This document shows, piece after piece, positions 21,717-32,748 of a stretch of DNA of 48,537 nucleotides (position 1 is its first letter; every line of letters begins with the position of its first letter). Source of the DNA: Triparma columacea. Its lineage: Eukaryota; Sar; Bolidophyceae; Parmales; Triparmaceae. Location: the NCBI GenBank assembly GCA_030267965.1, contig BRYA01000127.1, positions 1-48,537 on the forward strand. Reading direction: 5' to 3'. Below the pieces are notes generated by a model. That model ran no database searches. It was not told the origin of the DNA and saw nothing but the letters and a program-made list of their open reading frames with translations. Both the position numbers and the translations under genes were made by a program.

Positions 21717-21771
21717 CGATTGCGTTTGCTTTGTTGTTATAAATTCCTAAGTTAAATTTACCATCATATAT

Positions 21772-21828
21772 ATCATAACCCTATCTATATCATAACCCTA
21801 TCTATATCATAACCCTATCTATATCATA
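21772..21828. repeat. 17-bp tandem repeat
   Basis: About 3.3 copies of atcataaccctatctat, followed by atatatc microsatellite. It lies between the convergent LSm11-like and membrane-protein genes. The aaccct core resembles a telomeric hexamer only by chance. Confidence 0.8.
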
Positions 21829-21848
21829 TATATATCATATCATCCTTA

Positions 21849-24131
21849 TCATCCCCCCCCAAGTTCCTGTGGCGCAACTTTTGCTACATTCTCCTTCCTA
21901 CCCTTTGTTCGTTCTGTTCTTATCTCTTGCAACTTCCCGCTTATGCTTTCAACGATTTTTGCGGGGGGTGTGTATACGGGTAGCTTCGCGAGAGCCTCAT
22001 TGACCTCACGCAAAGCTTCCTTCTTCCCCCACCACGTGAAGATCTTCACGAGGCGATCATGGAGCTTTTGTGTGAGGAAGTGACACTCGACGCTTTCTCC
22101 TTCTATGCCGTACTTCTTTACGAGGTCGTCGCAGATCCACGACCTTACTCGGTCCATATTGAAATATATTGGATGTATTCCCAACAACCAACTTGCAATC
22201 TCCTCCTCTTTCGTTTCGTACTTATCTGGACTCCAAACCTCCTGGGCATCCCATACTTCTTCGAAGTATTGCTTCCCAGTTTGCCTTTTCCACCATCTCG
22301 ACCTCTCACAGCCCTCGTCCATGAAGCCGAAAAAAATAATTGCTCCAATCCAGCTCACAACTAAACATGAGAAGTAAAATGCCATCCCGCCCGTGACAGA
22401 CATCCATGGCAGGGTCCCATCGTTGACAAGTTGGGGAAGCGCTAGCACAACTACCCCAGAACTTGAAACCATTCGCCAGGCTATAAGTGTAGAGTGCACA
22501 TGCGGGCCCAGCTCGCAAGGGCATTTGACGAACGCATTGGGCCCGATAAACCCAAAAAAGTAGTATATGAACTTGACCACAACGCCCATAACGTAATCTG
22601 AAGTTGACGTCTTTCCAAAACCCGCAGCAGCAAACATTTCTCCGTCTACAAAATGCTTGTAAAGCACCACAAGAGCAAACTCGACGAGGATAGATTTGAA
22701 TATGGCATGACCACCTAAATTCAGGTAGACGAGAGCAATTGCGAACACGTTGCATGAAAAATACGTTGCAGTGAAGAGGCAGTAGCCCCCAAAACATTTG
22801 ATGAAGGCCTTGAAATCTTTTGGGATCCAATTATATTGAGGGCTCTTGGGTGCGTTGGCAAACAAAAGTCTCGCCATACTAAGGTTGCTGTCTGTGAAAA
22901 TAACTCCAACAGCAACAACAGAAGAAGCTATGCCTAAGTAAATGACGAAAGAAAGGTCTTCAGGCTTGTTTGATAGCATCGAGATGGACTGAATAATTGA
23001 CTCGGGGAGCGATTCAAACATGAGTTCAATGGATTTCGTCAACGATAACATGAAAATCGGAGGGAAAACATTACCTTCTCCTTTTTCTACTCCCCGAAAG
23101 ACATACCACGCTTCAACGATCGGCAGGATACCCAAGAACGCAGACAGAATCATTGGTGCGCATGTCCTGCAATGATTGAAGCGCATTACGAAGAAGGGGT
23201 TGGCGCCATGGTGTGCGTGTAGGATAGTATAATGTACTCCAAGTAATCGTAACTCTACCCATGCACACGCTAAGACCTTGACGATTTTCTCCCTTTGCTT
23301 TGCTTCTCACAAATCTCACCTAAAACCCAACCCCCGGTATTGTAAAAACGCAAAGAAAGCCTGAAAGCCCATTGCGGTGGTAATGCAACCCAGCGAAGCA
23401 TACCCCCAACCTTTGTGCCCCGCTCTCTTGAAGAGCGCTATCGTCACCAATACATCCATCAGCATATCGATGTACGATGACGCTCCGACAATAAACAACC
23501 TCGCTCCTAAACTTAATCTGAACATCTTGACCATTGGTCGCAACTTCACCGACTCCTCCATCAGGAATGTCTTGATGTTCAACATTGTGATATCCATTTC
23601 CCCTTCAGACTTCTCTGACGCCGGAAAGTTCGCATCGAACCACTGCTCTATGTCGGTCCTCGTATCCCCCGAGCTCATCTTGACTGCATCTAGAAATGAT
23701 TGCGCTAGCACTGCCAAATCTTCTGGAGCGATTTCCTCATTGATTTGCTTCACCTTGAGGAAGCCAGGCAGCAGTTTCCCGGAGTGGTCAAAGAAGTTTT
23801 CACCGACGATCAAAGACATTCGGCGGACTTTTTCGTCTCTTCCCAACGAATCGCTCTCGTTGACCTTTGCAATCTGCTTTTTTGATGGCGACCTTCTTAA
23901 CGAAGCTGAGGGACTTCGTGACTCATTCTTATCCTCCACGTTATCAACTGTAGTACAACCACCCCCTTTTACACTAACTACGGCACTCTTCCTCACAAGA
24001 TGCCCCTTTTCTCCCTTGGCCTCCGCCAGGCATGCGTTAAGTCCCTGAATCTCAAAAGCATGTGCTGCTGTCATCCTCTTTATCACTTTCCTCAGTTCCT
24101 CCGCCGACATTCTGTCAATCTCTATCTCCAT
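21849..24131 (-). CDS. Polytopic membrane protein related to the giant gene
   Basis: Exons 24131-23320 and 23166-21849, 709 residues. The intron 23319-23167 is GTGAGA...TTGCAG, phase 2. The N-terminal third is hydrophilic, with a short coiled coil and a Ser-rich basic patch (ASLRRSPSKKQ). From about residue 215 it matches the repeated membrane module of the 2388-residue protein: SYIDMLMDVLVTIALF, ILPIVEAWYVFRG, ELMFESLPESIIQSISML and FGGYCLFTATYF. The E-LPESIIQ motif resembles the E-PQ-LQ motif of XK-related scramblases, so phospholipid scrambling is one weak hypothesis. Unlike the giant protein it lacks START-like domains. The C-terminal tail is a soluble amphipathic region. It is divergent from the coiled-coil gene at 24288. 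Confidence 0.82.
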
Positions 24132-24287
24132 GTCGCGTGATACCTAACTTCAACCCCAATTGGTTTCCCAATTAATTGACCAAGCCTTTGACCTGGTCCC
24201 CAACCTCCAGTTTCATTCAAAATTATAAAAAGTTTCCAATACAACCCGAACACTCCCCCCCCCCCCCACCCCCCCGTACCCCCCAGG

Positions 24288-25896
24288 ATGGCGGATCAGG
24301 TTCTGAATCGAATCAAGAATCTCCACAACCCTCCCCCCCTGCCCTCCACTTTGGACTCTTCCGGTGATGATGACCAGTCTATCTCTTCCACGCAATCTAT
24401 GTCCGGCGCGGCCTCTAACATCTTTAAAGTTATTTCTCCACATCTCCCCCCGACCGATGCCCCCCGGGTTCTTCGTCTGATTTCTGATGCTTTTGCAACA
24501 GCCCAGTCGAAGATATCTGCAGGTGAGTAAAGTGGAGTTTGCAGTCGCTTCGCAAAGGCCCAAATTCCAACCAGTTGTACCCCCCTCATCCCTATCTTAG
24601 CGGAGGCCCAGAGAGATTCCGTCAAGACGAGGCTTCGACAGAGTGAATCTGCGAGACGCAATGAGGAGAAAATAGCTGCTGATAAGTCAAAGCACTTCAA
24701 CGAGACCGTGAAGGAAGTGAGGAGGCAGCGTGACGAAGCGATGGAAGAAGTTAACAAGCTCCATCGCACGATCCAGACCATGAAGGTGCAATCTTCTGTT
24801 CGCAGTGCGACCGATTCTCTCAATGCCCCAAATCCTTCTGCTTCAGTTCCAACATCGGTGACCAACGACATGAGGACAGCTCTCCAGAAGGAATTTGATG
24901 AGAAGAAGAATTTGCTCGAGCAGCGCTGGGACCATGCCTTGAGCCTCGTTACTGACCAGATGAAAAAACAGAGGGATGAACAGGTGAGAATAGCATTGTG
25001 ATGATGATGCCGTCGGCGGAGCTTCAATCTAACTCCTTCCGCTCGTCGTTTCGCACCTCGCGCAGGTTGCCCTGGCGGTGTCGAAGTTTGACGTCGAGCA
25101 GCGTTTGAAGTTCCAAGCAGAGATAAGCAAGGGCCTGGAGCGTGTCGAGGCTGCTGCCCGACAGGAAGTCTCGGACCTTACGAAGCTTGCTCTCAAGATG
25201 CACTCAACGATTGAAACTCAGAACGACAAAATAACAAAACTGACCGACGAGCTCAACGACCTGCGCGCGGGCTCGGAGACAATGCACAAAATACAACATA
25301 CCGCAACTGTCCAGGCGGCCGAGATGACTGCCGAAAAAGAACTCGAGCACGAGAGGATGAAGCAGAAGCTAGTGCAGAGCAACATCCTTATCGACGAGCT
25401 TCAAAGACAGGTCGAATCGTGGAAGTCCAAGTCGGACGGAGACTGGTTCAGAGACCGTATGCAGGACCCGAGGTCGGGGCACGTAAGGTACATTGAGGGG
25501 GGTAATACTGGTGGGAAGGGAGGAGTAATCAAGAACGCACTGAAGCTCGTCGCCGAGGAGGAGAATCTCCGGAGCCGACGCGAGAAGGCCATAAACCTAG
25601 CGCACTCCATGAGCCAAGGCAAGTCGCCTCCTACGAAATCCAAGTCCAACTATAGCAACTTTACATCAGCCGCAGTTGCTGCTAATGCCGACGATTCGAT
25701 ATCGCTCGCATCGTCCAACAACAGTGTCCCAATCGATAGTAGCATGCACAGGAAGGATCTGAGCAATAATGTCTCCTTTTTCGGAGACGCTTCTGGGGGA
25801 GCTGCCAAGAGGGTGGAACTCTCGACCAACCAGCCCACGCCCCTTCAGGAGTACGTCGGCCACCCACGACTTGACGCCCTTTTGAGCTCCTTCTAA
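24288..25896 (+). CDS. Coiled-coil protein of unknown function
   Basis: Exons 24288-24522, 24601-24983 and 25066-25896; 482 residues. Introns are GTGAGT...TCTTAG (phase 1) and GTGAGA...GCGCAG (phase 0). The protein starts MADQVLNRIKNL, has an acidic Ser-rich stretch (SSGDDDQSISS), then long heptad-type helices at roughly residues 80-155 and 200-330, and a Ser-rich tail ending EYVGHPRLDALLSSF. No enzyme motif, signal peptide or membrane segment is visible. The layout is that of a cytoskeletal, centrosomal or trafficking scaffold. I do not recognise the family. Confidence 0.8.
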
Positions 25897-26071
25897 TGAA
25901 ATATTTTTACGTATTGCTCGATCAAATGATGTCTGAATTATTGTCCCTTATCCTCACTCCCTCCCCTGCCTTCGGTTCTTTGCTCTGTATGGGGCCGGAA
26001 TAAGAATTCCGAGTTTGGATGTATGTATGAAAGAATAACCTATGAAGGAATAACCGAAGAAATAAACGAAT

Positions 26072-26375
26072 CTATGAATGATGCATTGACTTCGCTTGTT
26101 TGGTGACCTTAAGAACCCGAACTTTCATCTCCTCGTCAAACACCGTGACTTCGAAGCTTAGGGACTTGTCCAACTCCTCATCCAAGCCGTCTTCTTCATA
26201 TTTCCTCCTTATCTGCGGTGTGACGAATAGGGTAGGTTAGAGCGAGAGAGAAAGAAAGAAAGGCGAACGGGACAGGACAGACAAAAGCCAACCCCCCCAC
26301 CCCGACCCCAACCCCGACCCCAATCCCGTAAACCTTGTGCCTCAAAATTGCTGCATGCAAACCATCGATGTCCAT
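26072..26375 (-). pseudogene. Truncated CFA20-domain fragment
   Basis: A spliced frame of 60 residues: exon 26375-26334 (MDIDGLHAAILRHK), a 121-nt intron with a weak GTTTAC donor and CCGCAG acceptor, and exon 26212-26072. The second exon reads ELDKSLSFEVTVFDEEMKVR and onwards, nearly the same as ELDKFLSFEVTVLDEEMKVR in the CFAP20-like gene at 34012-34809, then stops after about 10 more residues. The rest of the CFA20 domain is missing. It is probably a partial duplicate. A short expressed protein remains possible because the strand of high similarity is intact. Confidence 0.5.
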
Positions 26376-28534
26376 TCCCTCTGTTGAATTGCTAGCCCTT
26401 ATTTTCAGAAGCTTTCACACCAAACGAGGACAGCGAACCAATCATCGCTCCGTTCTTCTCCATCTGAAGCAGGGACACCAAGGCGGATTTTCGAGCCCCA
26501 GCTCTAAGCGATCAGTGAAGACCTGCTTTCTCGCATCAGCATGACAACCTTGCCGGAAGACGCGGCTGTCAGCTGCGAGTGTTTCCTGGTGTTCCAAAAA
26601 TGCTCCAGAATCGACAGAAGTCGTAAGGGTGCCCATCTACCGCAGAGAGCGTTCAATGCCTAAACGACGCAACAATGCCAAAAGTCTCTCAGCGTTTCAA
26701 AACCGACATCGCCCAGGCCCAGACCGCCCTAGTGTTCCCCTAGAAGCCTCAACAGCAGCGCCATCCACTAACTCTCGAGACCGACATCAAAACGTGAAGT
26801 TCTACCGCCTTCTCCAACACCCGCGCACAACAAAATTTCAAACCAGCTATATCACTCAATACGTCACAGACTCGGAGGGGTTTCGTTCGACTGTTCAAAG
26901 TTTAGTCGTTGTTTAACGGTGCAATTCGTTGATTGTTCCCCATTTTTATCCCCGGCCGTCAGATATATATATAATGAAGGCTGTCTCGTAGGGTGCATTG
27001 CTACTCAGTTACCACCTAACTCCTCGCGATACGTCCAAATCGTCAACCAACGCAAAACCGGTTGCCACAATTGCAGGAAAACGACCAACCGGCCCGAAAA
27101 GGCGAACAGTCAAACACCGACGCTGGGGAAAATCCCGAGCACATGGTTTTGAGAGGCGTATTTACGGAGGGCGCGGCAGCCTAAAAACTGCACGGACAAA
27201 GGCTCGCGGGTCACTGGTAGGAGACAGGAATCAACCCAAAAAGGAGCGCGAGCGCCCCAACCTTTGGCAGGAAGGTGTTTGTGCACAAAATGACAACGCA
27301 CGCGAGGAGAGTGGAACAGGACTGGACGGCCGGGGCCGTCCCTCTCTTCGCGCGTTAGCGTTCAATGTTGAAACTTGATGCACCACCTCCTCTTGCCCCG
27401 CCAAAGGGTCACGAGGGACTGAGGGAAGATCCTAAACCCAACCTAAGAGGCCGACGACCTGGAACGATGAGGAAGAGGCGGAGAGGAGGAAGTACCAATG
27501 CTGAGACGAACCAACAACTGACGGGAGCGGGTCCCGATATTGTTATGGAAGGGGCGTCAGGTTGTTCAAGCCTGGGCGCCTTCTCCCTTCTTCTGCATTC
27601 AAAAGAGAACCGCGGTTCCGGCGTCGATGCATCTCGGCAACTTGCCGAAACTCCCCGAACATACTACCCTTCATTAACGAGAGGCCAAAATGGGTCGAAA
27701 GTTCGTGATAGTTACGACGGGAAGGGTCTATTTCTGTTAGGGTTAAGACGACAGTGGTCCAGAAGGACGACCGACGCTCGAGCCCCCCTCGCCAGAGGTT
27801 GTGGGATGGTGACTTTTGATATGTGACTTCTCTCGCACTGGTTGTTGCTTTTAGGTGCGTTTTAAATGTGGGTGAAGGGGGGGACTGAGATTCCAATTGT
27901 TTCAACTTTCCCACTGTCTCCCTTACCGAGTCATTCAAATTGGCAGTGCGCGCTGAAAGCGCTGTTATACTTCTCTCAGGTTCATACACACAATGGGACT
28001 CAAAGTAAACGGGATTTGGAATAGGCGACGAAGGCAAAAGAAACGACAAAGTGAAAGACGAAAAGACAAAGCCACTTGATGTCGCTAGGCGGGCATCTCT
28101 GTCGAACCAAAACCGACACAATGGTACTATTAGCATCACAATACGGGTCAAAAACAACGGAAAGACCCTCGTGAGCTTGCTTCACATTATGGTAGCCCGG
28201 ACGAACAGCGGCGGGAGGGAACTTGTGGGGGGTTCGGGCACAGTGGAGAATTCAGGGACGTCAATACCAGAAAATGACCGAAATCAATTTAAGTTCTGGC
28301 AACCGGCGCATGAGCTGTTCTATCATAGGCAACAAAAAGGGCAAACAAAAGCCCGGCGGCAAATCTGAACCGACGGGCTATGAAATTGGAGGTTTTAAGA
28401 GACTAGGAGGCAAAATAAAATGGCTCAGTGGGTGAAATCGACAACGTAACGGGTACTGGTGTGATATATATACCGAAAATATAAATATATACCTCATTAT
28501 TGTGAAACCAAGAAAACTATTAAGCAAAAAACCC
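26376..28534. other. Unexplained 2.2-kb region
   Basis: Several frames of 60-200 codons exist on both strands (for example 27543-28157 minus, 26998-27378 plus and 27365-27826 plus), but none shows a domain, a good ATG context or GTGAG-type splice structure. The texture differs from the rest of the window: the long poly-G/poly-C runs are missing and CGA, CCGA and AACC words are frequent. It may be a decayed mobile element or foreign insert. The right end must contain the promoter of the gene at 28535. Confidence 0.4.
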
Positions 28535-29161
28535 ATGAGACTAGCTTCAATCCTTTCAGTTCTCGCAGTCTCAAACGCCTTGACCGTCCAAAGGGGGACC
28601 ACTTCATTCTTATCATCTTCGATCTGCAGGGGTGATGAACAAACAAAAATAAATAGCCAGCTCACTCGAGGAGTCGGATCATTAAACAGTGTAAACAGTG
28701 ACAGGAGGAGAACTGCGTTGATACGCATGGGAACTTTGCTCACGCTCCCAATCTTTTCGTCCCCGTCGGTGGCGGGGGCGCTAGATATGGACGCGTTTGT
28801 AGCAGGGGAGTTGGCCGCTGACAAGGTGAGGAGATAGTTTTAGGAGGTGGGGCACAGAGGTAGCAAAGGAGGAGCGTGGTGGAGCCATTGCAGCAGCAAC
28901 GATGCTGCTGATTTACGGAGTCGCTCGCCTCCATTGCTGCTGATTTACGGAGTCGCTCGCCTCCTCCTCCAAACTAAAACCCGTGTGTTGCTTTCACTTC
29001 TTTCTTCGTCGCAGAAGGCTTGCAACCCAAAATACGATCCAAAGTGTACACCAGAGCTTACCAAAGATGAGGCTCTATGCCAATACGGCCAGAGTGGTGG
29101 GAAAGATAGGTCTGAGGCGTGCAAGAGGGCGAGAGAAGCAAGGGCGGCGAAGGGGAAGTGA
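28535..29161 (+). CDS. Small Cys-containing thylakoid-lumen-type protein
   Basis: Exons 28535-28825 and 29015-29161, 145 residues. The intron is GTGAGG...GTCGCAG, phase 0. The leader looks tripartite. A signal peptide (MRLASILSVLAVSNALT) comes first, then a Ser/Thr/Arg-rich transit-like stretch. Next is a twin-arginine-type signal (DRRRTALIRMGTLLTLP) ending with VAGALD. The mature part is only about 50-55 residues, begins near LDMDAFVAGELAADK and carries four cysteines in CNPKYDPKC, LCQYG and EACKRA. Passage into the thylakoid lumen is inferred from the leader. The short, basic, Cys-paired mature domain suggests an accessory lumen protein, but I do not recognise the family. Confidence 0.75.
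28903..28964. repeat. 30-bp direct duplication inside an intron
   Basis: The 30-nt unit starting tgctgctgatttacgg occurs at 28903-28932 and again at 28935-28964, within the intron of the lumen-protein gene. It looks like a recent tandem duplication. Confidence 0.9.
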
Positions 29162-29340
29162 AGATGTTGTTGTTGCGCTGACGTGCTGACGTAGGAATAC
29201 AGGTTGTTTACGATTTTGTTGTAAGATAATAGGACGTATTTTCGACTTAAACGAATTTTCACATCATTCCTACTTCACCTCGTAACCTCCAAGTTCCCTT
29301 CCCCCCCCCCTCCTTTCCCTTGCCCCCCTCTCCCCCCCTC

Positions 29341-32300
29341 TCATTCACCTTCAATTTCAAGTTGAGTAATCTCGCGAATCATGAAGTCATGATACTTTTG
29401 CTTGTCCACAAGCGGCCAATCCTCATAAACCTCGATGACATTCAATAGCCTTTCAATCTCACTCTCCTCCTCCGTGAGCTTCCTGTCGGAGCTGTATTTG
29501 TCGCAGTCGCAGTCGCCCTCGAAGGGTTCCCCGTTCACATCCGGTGTGCTACACGGTGCAGAAAAGTCGTCGTCGTTCTCAACGCAGTTACACTTGGCGT
29601 AGCAGTTACAGTCACTGCAAGGTGGCGTTGGAGGCTTAGTAGCACATGGGGTCGGGGCATCCGTTGGAGGCTTAGTAGCACATGGGGTCGGGGCATCCGT
29701 TGGCAAGGGAGTTGGTGAACCGCCCACTCTAGTTGGACTGGGTGTTGGCTCTGGTGTTGGCCCTACAGGGATCGGACTGGGTTGCGGGGTTGTTGGCCCT
29801 GGGCTTGGAGTGGGTTGCGGACTGGGTGTTGGCCCTACAGGGATCGGACTGGGTTGCGGGGTTGTTGGCCCTGGTGTTGGAGTGGGTTGCGGACTGGGTG
29901 TTGGCCCTACAGGGATCGGACTGGGTTGCGGGGTTGTTGGCCCTGGTGTTGGAGTGGGTTGCGGACTGGGTGTTGGCCCTACAGGGATCGGACTGGGTTG
30001 CGGGGTTGGGGGCCCTGGGATCGGACTGGGTTGCGGGGTTGGGGGCCCTGGGATCGGACTGGGTTGCGGGGTTGGGGGCCCTGGGATCGGACTGGGTTGC
30101 GGGGTTGTTGGCCCTGGTGTTGGAGTGGGTTGCGGACTGGGTGTTGGCCTAGCAGATGGGGTGGGCGCAACAGTTTGGTTGCATGAACATTGGCATGTCG
30201 CGAAGGTGGTTTCGAAGTATTGTCCACCTTCCGATATCCCGTCGTTCCATGACTGCCAGTTTTCAGATGTGTAGATCGAGGTGGCCGTGCCATCTGCAAA
30301 GGCGAGGTAGGCCTTGTTCGACTCTTCGAGGACCGCAATGGGTAAGGAACCTCCGTTCCTTCCCCTCCCATTCCGCATTCTGTTGCCGTCCCCCCCAGAA
30401 CTCCAAAGGGGAATACCGTAACCGGGAGAAACAGGCTGGCTGCAGCTGGTGTGGATATCGACGTCGAACTCCGTGACGATAGGATCCATCCCCATAACAT
30501 GGGTTCCATTCCGTTGGGGAGTGTACTTGAGCTTGCAAGTAATCCAATCAGACGGACGATTCATCCCAGTAGAAAAGCTATCTTGTGCGTCCTTAACGAA
30601 GTTTGGCTGGGCCACACATAACCTTTTTTCGGTCGTAATCGTCTCGAAGCCTAGCGGCGAAGCAGTGAGGAAGGATTAGGCGAGAATAAGGGATCCCTGC
30701 TAACGAGGACGCTCCTCCCTTTTGTGCGCGATGACGCAACCCCAGTTTTTGAACTCATATATTCCCTCAACCCCTCTTTTCATCTCACCTCGAAATTCTT
30801 CACCTGCCCACTCCTCTGAGGGTGGGTTGCTGTTGCCCTGCCCCTTTGGGTAGAGCCAATCTTCGAACCCGTGACACTCGAAGAAGGACACCGAGCTTTC
30901 ATAGTTGGACGACGTACACTCAAGGGACGGATTGCCATATTCGGGTGGCGTGACGAGGTCGAAAACGAGGGACGATACCGTGCCAACGCAGCAGTGAGCA
31001 GCGCTGTCAGTCTTCCCACCTTTGCCACCGCCCTTCCCCTTGCCACCGCTCTTTCCCTTGCCTCCGCCCTTTCCCTTGCCACCGCCCTTTTGGCACCCAT
31101 CGAGGTTGCTGCAAACCTGAACCTCCGCCCCCGTAGTATAGGCAGCGGCGACCACCACGGCCTTGGTAACATCAAAATACTCTGTGGTTCCCACGACCGC
31201 CCTGGAGCAGGAGGTGTGGAAGGTTACGGACTCGGAAGAGTCGTCGACGATGGAGAACGTCTGCTCGGGGTGCGTGAGACTGCAGATGGCTGGGGCGCCG
31301 TCGCCGAAGCAGAAGAGGGGATCATTGGAATCCAACAACTTCCAGTACGCGGCCAAATTGCCGTCTCCCGCCATAATTCCGTCTTCGTTCGCGATGGTGC
31401 ATTCACCTTCCAAATCAATCGTGTCAGTGACGCACAGGTAGTCATAGTACGTATCACCGTCGGGTCCGGTCTTAGGGTTCGACGGGGTCACGGTGCAACA
31501 AGCGTACCCGGTGTCGGTGTCATCAATCTCTGGCTTGAGGGTCACCTCGGCCACCATGTCAGCACTCAGCACGAGCATGCTGCGTGTTGCAGGTTTGGAA
31601 TTAGTTGGATTAAAACGTTGTTGGGTACTCGCGCGCTATAGACTGTTGTTAACACTGTCGACGAGCCTACGCAACGACAGCTGGACGCCATTCCTTAGTT
31701 TTCACCCACTATTACACTACCTCCCATGCTTACCTGATTCTACTGTCGCAGCACCCGCAAACATCTTCGCCGGGTGGCACGGGGGTGGGTGGCACGGGGG
31801 TGTCGCCGCAGTAAGTTTCGCAGTCGTAAGTACACTGGCTGTACTTGCCCTGAGGATTGGAGGAGCGGGCGGGGTGTGTGAGCGTGTGCACTTATGGTGG
31901 GGGGTACAAAGCGGTGACACAAGCGAGCGCGGACGGCGCTGTGCACGCGGAAACACACACACACACTTACTTTCCCAGACTTGGAGCCCTTACTACCTTT
32001 CGATTTACCCTTACTACCTTTCGAGTTACCTTGGGTCCAGGTAGCTGGAGAACCCTCCAACCCACTGTCAAAGCAGTTGAGGCCGTCAGGGTTGATTTCA
32101 GCGTCTGAGATTTGGAGCTTGGGAGGCGAATGGAGGGTAAAAATGTGCTCACACGATGATCAGAGGGATAAAGGCGCGTGGGAACTCCCCAACTGACGTT
32201 GAAGTCAGCTTCTACAGGTCAATTGAACATTGCTGAGAAAAGTCTCTTCCTCGTCGGAGGATTGGTTGAATTTGACCCCTTTGGGTCACCTATCTCTAGA

Positions 32301-32484
32301 CACATAATAGATAACGACAATCATAGAAGTCAAATCTCCATTAAATATCTCACTTGTCCGCCTCAAGAGCTAAGAAGAGCCAAAATCAACCCAACTAAAA
32401 TCCAACGGTGATTAGGGGTTCAATCAAATTTTCACTCACCATGGTCAACCATCCCGCTCCCACGAGCAGTGGGCTTATACGCAT
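29341..32484 (-). CDS. Secreted Lys-cluster and Pro-rich protein
   Basis: Five exons with consistent phases: 32484-32440, 32147-31971, 31849-31734, 31579-30789 and 30650-29341; 812 residues. The start [15 protein letters not shown] looks like the beginning of a signal peptide. The acceptor of exon 2 is uncertain (32147 or 32117). Exon 2 ends in a [17 protein letters not shown] cluster. Exon 3 is Cys-rich with a short PVPPTPVPP. Exon 4 has cysteine pairs and a [12 protein letters not shown] stretch. Exon 5 has a Pro-rich rod of about 150 residues ([20 protein letters not shown] units), then a Cys-rich [12 protein letters not shown] segment and an acidic tail. This is the composition of an extracellular matrix, cell-wall or scale protein. 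The KxxK spacing recalls the lysine clusters of diatom silaffins. It is divergent from lipB. Confidence 0.72.
29747..30160. repeat. Coding minisatellite of the Pro-rich rod
   Basis: Inside exon 5 of the secreted protein, units of about 72 nt (ggactgggtgttggcccta and onwards) repeat about three times and a 33-nt unit (ctgggatcggactgggttgc and onwards) repeats three to four times. Near-identity of the copies implies recent expansion, and the repeat number may vary between strains. Open frames on the plus strand here are a side effect. Confidence 0.85.
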
Positions 32485-32748
32485 CACAGGAAGCTAAGCT
32501 ATTAACGAGTATTCGACGTTCAATGTGGAGGGGAGAGAAGCTTGAATGCAGGAAAAATTATAGGAAGAGAGAGACTTTCTCGGAACTGCCTTCAACTTTT
32601 CAGACTTGTCTGAAACTTCGCAATTTCATCCTCGTAAACGAACGACAGACCTGTCTCTCCACCAACACACAAACACACAACCATACATACCACCTCAACA
32701 GTCCAATTAGGCATTCCAAACCACCACCTGGGTACAGTCGAGGCCAGG

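Noticed and set aside
21772..21828. Telomeric repeat because of aaccct
   Set aside because: The period is 17 bp with interspersed atctat, not a hexamer or heptamer array.
27543..28157. 204-codon minus-strand frame
   Set aside because: It starts at a TTG, shows no domain or plausible splice sites, and its composition is erratic. It is left as part of the unexplained block.
29733..30274. Three overlapping plus-strand frames with Gly/Val/Trp repeats
   Set aside because: They are the antisense of the Pro-rich minisatellite in the secreted-protein gene.
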